From: RGEC01 sp964626685
GTDB taxonomy: Bacteria > Bacteroidota > Bacteroidia > NS11-12g > UBA955
NCBI GenBank assembly: GCA_964626685.1
Contig: CAZVJY010000001.1
Span: forward strand, 62,001 to 126,000
Length of the DNA: 64,000 bases
Reading direction: 5' to 3'
Of this stretch, positions 59,291 to 64,000 are shown piece after piece. Every line of letters begins with the position of its first letter. Positions within the stretch are counted from its first letter, which is position 1. Below the pieces are notes generated by a model. The model ran no database searches and had not been told where the DNA came from. It saw nothing but the letters and a program-made list of their open reading frames with translations. The position numbers were made by a program, and so were the translations under genes.

Positions 59291-60589
59291 ATGGGATTTA
59301 AACAGCATAAATGGTGGATCGTTGCCGCAACAGCCGTCATTGCAGGGCTGTTTATTTTTTGGTGGCTCAAGCCAAATAAATCCCTGCAACTGGCCGATTA
59401 TATCCCCGAAAATGCAGCATTTGTGCTCAAGTTTAAGGCAGACAAACTTACCGATGCAGAAATGGACACCCTATCACGGTTTGGATTTCCGCCCAACATG
59501 CTCAGGCAGCTTTTTGGCAACCCGCAACAACCCGGCACGATTATAAGCCAAAAAATGATGCTCTTTGGGGAACTCACACCCGGCGGACCCGCTTTGGGAT
59601 TGTTGTTTGAACCGAAAGACCTTTCTGAATTTCAGAAAATTGTGGCAGAAACCCGATATACAGGGTCAACCCTGAATAAGAAGGGTGAAATTAACTTTAT
59701 TGAAATCAATACCGGATTATACCTCTCATGGAATGAAAACATTGCCCTGCTGAGCTACCAACTTACCGCCGGTGATTCCTACCCGGCAGGCTTGCTTGAA
59801 ACACAAAAGAAGGTATCCGCTTTGCCCTCCTGCATCACTTCCGATTCCTTTTCGTGCATGATGAAACCCATATCCATCCTGCAGATGCTGAATTATGAAA
59901 AACCCTCCTCCGTTTTGACGGCTATTGCAGGCATACTGCCTGAAAAAACAACCCTTTGCGGTGTTCTGAAATCCGAAAAAGGAAGGATTTCTATCAACAC
60001 CAACGTTACCGAAGGCGCAACTGAACTGCAAGCCCTGTTAAAGCCTGAAGCAGGCGGGGAAATATGTGCCGATGGCGTTACAGACCAATCCAACGGCACC
60101 ATTATTTACCTGGCGCTGCAAAAACCCATGATTGGCAATATTGCTGCACTCGCCGGACAAACCGGTAACCCACTGCTGGACAAACTGAACGGCAATGCCT
60201 GCCTGTGGCTAAAGGACAAAACCAACGGGACGGATACGCAACCCTGGCTGTTGTGGCTGGGCGCAACATTCAGCGAAGCTGAAAAGATTCTACTCAAACA
60301 AATGCCGGCCGAAGCCAATTATGCTGCCATGCAAGGCCTTACAGTAGAAAGTGCGGGCAACTGCCTGCTGCTGAAACCTGCCGGGCAGGGAGAACAGCAG
60401 CCCGGCTACCGGAAGCCAAGGTTTCCGCTTGAGTTTCACAGGCAAAATACAGAAAACAGCCTGCACCTTGCGGGTAATAGCCGCTCCATGCAACTTACTT
60501 TTGAAGCAGGAACATCCGGGAAAAGCAACCTGCTGCTACTGCTAAAAGCCTTGGGCAACACCATCCCAAAAGAAAACCATCAACCCTGA
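59291..60589 (+). CDS. Single-pass membrane protein, unknown; first of an ABC operon
   Basis: 432 aa from the ATG at 59291 (a TTG at 59285 is possible). One N-terminal helix (IVAATAVIAGLFIFWWL) anchors a large extracytoplasmic domain with repeated patterns such as ADYIPENAAFVLKFKADKLTDA, resembling proteins loosely called DUF3352-type. It precedes the ABC ATPase and FtsX-like genes by 11 nt, so it is probably part of that machine. Not assignable to a named family with confidence. Confidence 0.65.
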   Translation: MGFKQHKWWIVAATAVIAGLFIFWWLKPNKSLQLADYIPENAAFVLKFKADKLTDAEMDTLSRFGFPPNMLRQLFGNPQQPGTIISQKMMLFGELTPGGPALGLLFEPKDLSEFQKIVAETRYTGSTLNKKGEINFIEINTGLYLSWNENIALLSYQLTAGDSYPAGLLETQKKVSALPSCITSDSFSCMMKPISILQMLNYEKPSSVLTAIAGILPEKTTLCGVLKSEKGRISINTNVTEGATELQALLKPEAGGEICADGVTDQSNGTIIYLALQKPMIGNIAALAGQTGNPLLDKLNGNACLWLKDKTNGTDTQPWLLWLGATFSEAEKILLKQMPAEANYAAMQGLTVESAGNCLLLKPAGQGEQQPGYRKPRFPLEFHRQNTENSLHLAGNSRSMQLTFEAGTSGKSNLLLLLKALGNTIPKENHQP

Positions 60590-60600
60590 AGCAAATAGCC

Positions 60601-61236
60601 TTGCAACTCATACACTTTTTCAACGTCATCCCCGAGCCCCTGGCCGATAGTCCGGGTGCAGGGCGCATCTGGCGTCAAAACAGGGTGTTTTTCAAAGAAA
60701 AAAACTATGTCATTCTGGCGGGTTCCGGCAGGGGAAAAACCACACTCATCAACATTATTGGAGGCACGCGCAGCGATTACCGAGGCGATGCTTTTTTTGA
60801 CGAAACAAACCTTCGGGCCATTAAACCGGATGATTTTGCTCAAATACGGGCAACACAAGTGTCTATTATGCACCAGGACTTGCGTTTGTTTGCGCAGTTA
60901 ACAGCCAGGCAAAACATAGACTTAAACCCCGAAAATAACCGCGACACTGCCCACATAGAGAAAATGGCTGCACGCCTGGGCATTCTCCCACTGCTGGACA
61001 AACCCTGTGGCCGCCTAAGTCTGGGCCAACAGCAGCGGGTAGCATTGATTCGTGCACTCGTTCGGCCATTTGAATGGGTGCTGCTGGACGAACCTTTCAG
61101 CCATCTGGACGCAATAAATGCAAAAATTGCTATGGAGTGTATTGCAGAAACTGCAAAGGAACGCCGTGCCGGTATCATTGCCACATCGCTGGGCAACACC
61201 GAAATGTTCAATGATTTTGAAATACTGGAACTATGA
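60601..61236 (+). CDS. ABC transporter ATP-binding protein
   Basis: 211 aa starting with TTG at 60601. Walker A is AGSGRGKTTL (an Arg where most have Cys or Ser), the signature is GRLSLGQQQRVALIRAL, Walker B WVLLDEPFSHLD and the H-loop region GIIATSLGN; the switch His seems replaced (IIATSLGNTE). Small and single-domain, as in LolD/FtsE-type exporters. Its stop overlaps the permease start in an ATGA, so the pair forms one transporter. Confidence 0.88.
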   Translation: MQLIHFFNVIPEPLADSPGAGRIWRQNRVFFKEKNYVILAGSGRGKTTLINIIGGTRSDYRGDAFFDETNLRAIKPDDFAQIRATQVSIMHQDLRLFAQLTARQNIDLNPENNRDTAHIEKMAARLGILPLLDKPCGRLSLGQQQRVALIRALVRPFEWVLLDEPFSHLDAINAKIAMECIAETAKERRAGIIATSLGNTEMFNDFEILEL

Positions 61237-62429
61237 AGACTGTGCTGTTCAATAAACTCCTGCTCAGCAAAACGCGTCCCGGACAGCTCTGGCTTTCGGT
61301 TATCGGATCCGGCATTGGTTTGTGCATTATGATGCTGGGAGTGCAACTGTGGGTGGATGTAAGGGCTCTGATGCAGGAAAAAGAAATGCTGGGGCGAGAT
61401 TTTGTGGTCATCAGCAAAAAGATAACGCTTTTGCATACCATGGCACCCCGGTTTTCCGAATCCGAAATAAAAGAATTGATGAGCCTGAAATCGGTGGATG
61501 ACGTCGGACAATTTACACCATCGCGCTTCAAGGCATCTATGAGCATGAACGCCCAACTGGGCGGATTTGGAGGGCAGCTGTTTAAATCAGACATCTTTTT
61601 TGAGGCTGTTCCGGATCGGTTCGTAGACATTGAAGGATCATTATGGCAGTGGAAACCCGGTGATAAGACCATTCCCGTAATTGTACCTTCATCATTCATC
61701 AAGCAATACAACCATGCTTTCGCCTCCGGCCAAAACATGCCCGTTATTCCGGAAAACCTGCTCAAATCGATCGCCTTTGAACTGGAAATATCAGGCAATG
61801 AAAAAACCGACCGGTTTAAGGGTGTTATCGCCGGTTTTTCCAACCGAATTCAGGCCATACTGGTACCTGAAAATTTTATGCGGTATGCCAATGATCGCTA
61901 TGCTTCCAGCGGTAAAGCTGAACCCACACGGCTGATATTGCATGCTGAAAATCCAGCCGCCCCTGAATTGCTGAACCACCTGAAAACAAAGGAATTTGAG
62001 ACGGCAGAAGAAAAGATAAAAGAGGGAAAAACCCGATTGCTGCTGGAACTGATTATGCTGCTGATGGCCTTCCTGGGTGGGTTTATTGTAGCCTTATCCA
62101 TGCTGGGATTTCTGCAATACAACCAGCTGCTGGCATTCCGATCAGCCTACGAAATTCAAACCCTGCACCGGCTGGGTTATGCGGCCAAAAACATGATTTT
62201 GCCCTATTTCCGCTTTGCTTTGCGTAACCTGGCAATAGCCCTGCTGATATCAACGGTTTTGTTTGCTCTGCTTGAACTGGGCATTGCACAGCTTTTCAGT
62301 CAAAGCGGCCTAAACCTGACCCTCACCGGCTGGCCATGGTCTTTGTGCTGCGCTCTGATAAGTACCATACTGATGGGCTGGCTCAGTTATCGTTCCATAA
62401 AATTTCAAGTTGGCAGATTGGCAAACTAA
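61233..62429 (+). CDS. FtsX/MacB-like ABC permease
   Basis: 398 aa: one N-terminal helix (LWLSVIGSGIGLCIMMLGVQL), a large periplasmic domain (about 45-265) and three C-terminal helices (LELIMLLMAFLGGFIVALSM, FALRNLAIALLISTVLFALLEL, WSLCCALISTILMGWL), the FtsX/MacB/LolC layout. Such permeases drive mechanical export or regulate envelope enzymes. Coupled to the ATPase gene by ATGA overlap. Confidence 0.85.
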   Translation: MKTVLFNKLLLSKTRPGQLWLSVIGSGIGLCIMMLGVQLWVDVRALMQEKEMLGRDFVVISKKITLLHTMAPRFSESEIKELMSLKSVDDVGQFTPSRFKASMSMNAQLGGFGGQLFKSDIFFEAVPDRFVDIEGSLWQWKPGDKTIPVIVPSSFIKQYNHAFASGQNMPVIPENLLKSIAFELEISGNEKTDRFKGVIAGFSNRIQAILVPENFMRYANDRYASSGKAEPTRLILHAENPAAPELLNHLKTKEFETAEEKIKEGKTRLLLELIMLLMAFLGGFIVALSMLGFLQYNQLLAFRSAYEIQTLHRLGYAAKNMILPYFRFALRNLAIALLISTVLFALLELGIAQLFSQSGLNLTLTGWPWSLCCALISTILMGWLSYRSIKFQVGRLAN

Positions 62430-62444
62430 ACCCAAATTTGCAGT

Positions 62445-62999
62445 ATGCAAGGCCAAACCCAACACGCACAATTTGACAACCGCTGGTACAAGCCCGGAAG
62501 GAACGCGGTGACAAGGGCAATCTGGCATAGTTGCAATTCACTTTTACTAATGTCATTCCTGCCCGGTAATGCCTGGAGAAGAAACTTACTGAGGCTGTTC
62601 GGCGCCCGTATTGGAAAAGGTGTGGTTATAAAACCCAGGGTAAACGTAAAATATCCCTGGAACCTCAGTATCGGAGACCACTCATGGCTGGGAGAAGGGG
62701 TATGGATTGACAATCTTGGGAAAATCGCAATTGGCAGCAATTGCTGCATTTCGCAGGGGGCATTGCTGCTTTGCGGCAACCATAACTACCTCAAAGCTAC
62801 ATTTGATTTGATGGTGGGAGATATTACCCTGGAAAACGGCGTCTGGATTGGTGCAAAAGCCCTTGTTTGTCCGGGGGTGACGTGCCATTCCCATGCGGTA
62901 CTCAGTGCCGGCAGCACGGCCACCAGGAATCTGGAAGCCTATACAATTTATAGCGGCAATCCTGCAGCAGCCGTTAGGGAAAGAAAAATAGAAGCGTGA
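62445..62999 (+). CDS. WcaF-like hexapeptide acetyltransferase
   Basis: 184-aa left-handed beta-helix acyltransferase. Repeats such as IGKGVVIKPRVNVKYPW, LSIGDHSWLGEGVWI, IGSNCCISQGALLLCGNHNY and VWIGAKALVCPGVTCHSHAV fit the hexapeptide family, close to WcaF of colanic acid. It would acetylate a surface sugar. CAAATTTG 4 nt before the ATG is a one-mismatch -7 box. Its end overlaps the GT2 start (GTGA). Confidence 0.88.
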   Translation: MQGQTQHAQFDNRWYKPGRNAVTRAIWHSCNSLLLMSFLPGNAWRRNLLRLFGARIGKGVVIKPRVNVKYPWNLSIGDHSWLGEGVWIDNLGKIAIGSNCCISQGALLLCGNHNYLKATFDLMVGDITLENGVWIGAKALVCPGVTCHSHAVLSAGSTATRNLEAYTIYSGNPAAAVRERKIEA

Positions 63000-63733
63000 A
63001 GGTTTCCATCATCACCGTTTGCTACAACAGCGCCCGCACTTTGCAGGAGACCATCGAATCGGTACTGGCACAAACTTATGCTGATGTTGAATACATCATT
63101 ATCGATGGTGGCAGCACCGATAACACACCTGCCATTATCGAACGTTACAGAAGCCGCATAGACCGCGTTATAAGCGAACCCGACCAGGGTCTGTACGATG
63201 CCATGAACAAAGGCATTGCGCTGGCAACAGGTCAGATGGTTGGCATATTGAACAGCGATGATTTACTGGCCCATGCGCACGTAATTGCAGATATGGTTAA
63301 AGCGATGGACCGCCATACAGATGCTGTTTGCAGCGACGTGCATATTTTCAAGGACAATAAGGAAAATGTAGTACGCAAATACCGCTGCACGCGCTGGAAA
63401 CCCTGGATGTTCCAAATTGGCCACCAGCCGCCGCACCCCGGCTTTTTTGTTCGCAAAACATGCTATGAACGTTTCGGGGTATTTGATTTGCAATTCAAAC
63501 GGGCAGCCGATTTTGAACTGCTGTTAAGATTTATCGGTGTTCATAAAATCAACACAAAATTCGTTTCCTATACTTCTGTTTTGATGCGCAGCGGAGGCAG
63601 CAGCCAGCAGGGGATAAAGGCCATTTCGGCGGCCAACCGGGAAGACCACCTTGCATTGCGAAAACACGGATATTTCAGCACAGTGCCACTGATTTGGTGC
63701 AAATACTTCCTAAAGGTTTTTCAGTGGATCTGA
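62996..63733 (+). CDS. Family 2 glycosyltransferase
   Basis: 245-aa GT-A transferase. It opens MKVSIITVCYNSARTLQETIESVL (GTG start at 62996), has IIIDGGSTDNT, the metal motif region GILNSDDLL and a C-terminal tail. Of the type that adds sugars to polysaccharide intermediates (WcaA/PGL-like). The start overlaps the acetyltransferase stop, so the two are cotranscribed; sugar and acceptor unknown. No gene lies between it and the partial dusB-like gene. Confidence 0.88.
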   Translation: MKVSIITVCYNSARTLQETIESVLAQTYADVEYIIIDGGSTDNTPAIIERYRSRIDRVISEPDQGLYDAMNKGIALATGQMVGILNSDDLLAHAHVIADMVKAMDRHTDAVCSDVHIFKDNKENVVRKYRCTRWKPWMFQIGHQPPHPGFFVRKTCYERFGVFDLQFKRAADFELLLRFIGVHKINTKFVSYTSVLMRSGGSSQQGIKAISAANREDHLALRKHGYFSTVPLIWCKYFLKVFQWI

Positions 63734-63782
63734 GAAAAATTTAAAAAAGTAGTACACAAAATTTTACCGCGTATCCAAATCA

Positions 63783-64000
63783 TCAAATAGGAATACCTGT
63801 GTACACCTCACGAATTTGCTCCAGTATCTCGTAAACCTCAGCAGGCGTGCCGGCGTTTACCAGCTGCGCGCGCCAGGGTTTGAAATCGGGTAAACCCCGG
63901 AAATATTGTGCGTAATGCCGGCGCATTTCAAACACCCCTACTTTATCGCCTTTCCAGGCTACGCTTTTCTCAAAATGGGTGCGGCAAACGTTCAGTCTTT
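63783..64000 (-). CDS. dusB: tRNA-dihydrouridine synthase, C-terminal part (window edge)
   Basis: A minus-strand frame open from the right edge to the TGA at 63783-63785 encodes 72 residues ending VYTGIPI. The stretch KVGVFEMRRHYAQYFRGLPDFKPW followed by a short helix (VYEILEQIREVY) is the C-terminal helical end of the DusB type, where the HY and basic residues contact tRNA. The catalytic FMN barrel lies outside the window, so the assignment rests on this tail only. Confidence 0.75.
   Translation of the reverse strand, partial: RLNVCRTHFEKSVAWKGDKVGVFEMRRHYAQYFRGLPDFKPWRAQLVNAGTPAEVYEILEQIREVYTGIPI

Noticed and set aside
1..64000. CRISPR array, tRNA, rRNA, integrase or transposase
   Set aside because: No regularly spaced repeats, no cloverleaf-like sequence in the gaps and no matching protein motifs were seen.

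Overview
This is a chromosomal window from a member of the Bacteroidota. The evidence is a TonB-dependent receptor with a carboxypeptidase-type N-terminal domain, a secreted matrixin-like protease with a C-terminal type IX secretion sorting domain, many short lipoproteins, almost no Shine-Dalgarno sequences, and the phylum's TAnnTTTG promoter element in front of many genes. The order or family cannot be fixed from this sequence alone. I see no rRNA, tRNA, CRISPR array, insertion sequence, phage or integrase.

Layout. 1-3538: 3'-truncated TonB-dependent receptor (minus). 3727-6278: a D-2-hydroxyacid dehydrogenase and biotin carboxylase (minus), divergent from an orphan ccmB-like gene. 6941-10802: a tail-specific protease and an M49-like metallopeptidase (minus). 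10927-15393: GNAT/FemAB-like protein, bleomycin-hydrolase-type peptidase, a 42-aa lipoprotein, LMW phosphatase and alanine dehydrogenase. 15458-22439: TM2 and TRL-type lipoproteins, two unknown lipoproteins, an esterase, a barrel-like protein, Kdo transferase, CorA and a ferredoxin-NADP-type reductase. 22440-24141: a cluster of palindromes, group III truncated globin and a ChaN-like protein behind a deoxyhypusine-synthase-like gene. 25190-27090: an operon of two haem-motif lipoproteins and a DUF5777-like barrel. 27142-30931: LOG protein, NDK, a pair of paralogous YDRFGGG lipoproteins (one apparently split by a frame change) and a sterol-desaturase family protein. 31178-36239: GreA/B-like protein, LYS1/AlaDH-like dehydrogenase, SRAP protein, hydrolase, lipocalin and an unknown lipoprotein. 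36236-41647: a tightly packed prmA / mutL / rhomboid / rhomboid / EEP-nuclease block. 41689-45006: metK and glmS. 45028-51150: a tripartite RND efflux operon led by a small anchored protein. 51447-54237: small membrane protein, MORN protein, repeat protein and T9SS protease. 54298-63733: surface-polysaccharide genes (KdsC-like, Wzz, O-antigen ligase, WcaF-like, GT2) interleaved with a CBS protein, an orphan OppC-type permease and an unknown-protein / ABC ATPase / FtsX-like operon. The last 218 bases hold the 3' end of a dusB-like gene (minus).

Two themes stand out. First, 21 gene starts carry an exact TAnnTTTG box 4-22 nt upstream, and 13 of these boxes end only 4-7 nt before the start codon. 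If transcription begins at the usual distance, these mRNAs are leaderless or almost so; the same boxes also settle several GTG/TTG start choices. Second, many envelope proteins are encoded in small, compact operons whose function is not known, notably the YDRFGGG pair, the cytochrome/DUF5777 operon and the single-pass protein / ABC / FtsX operon.
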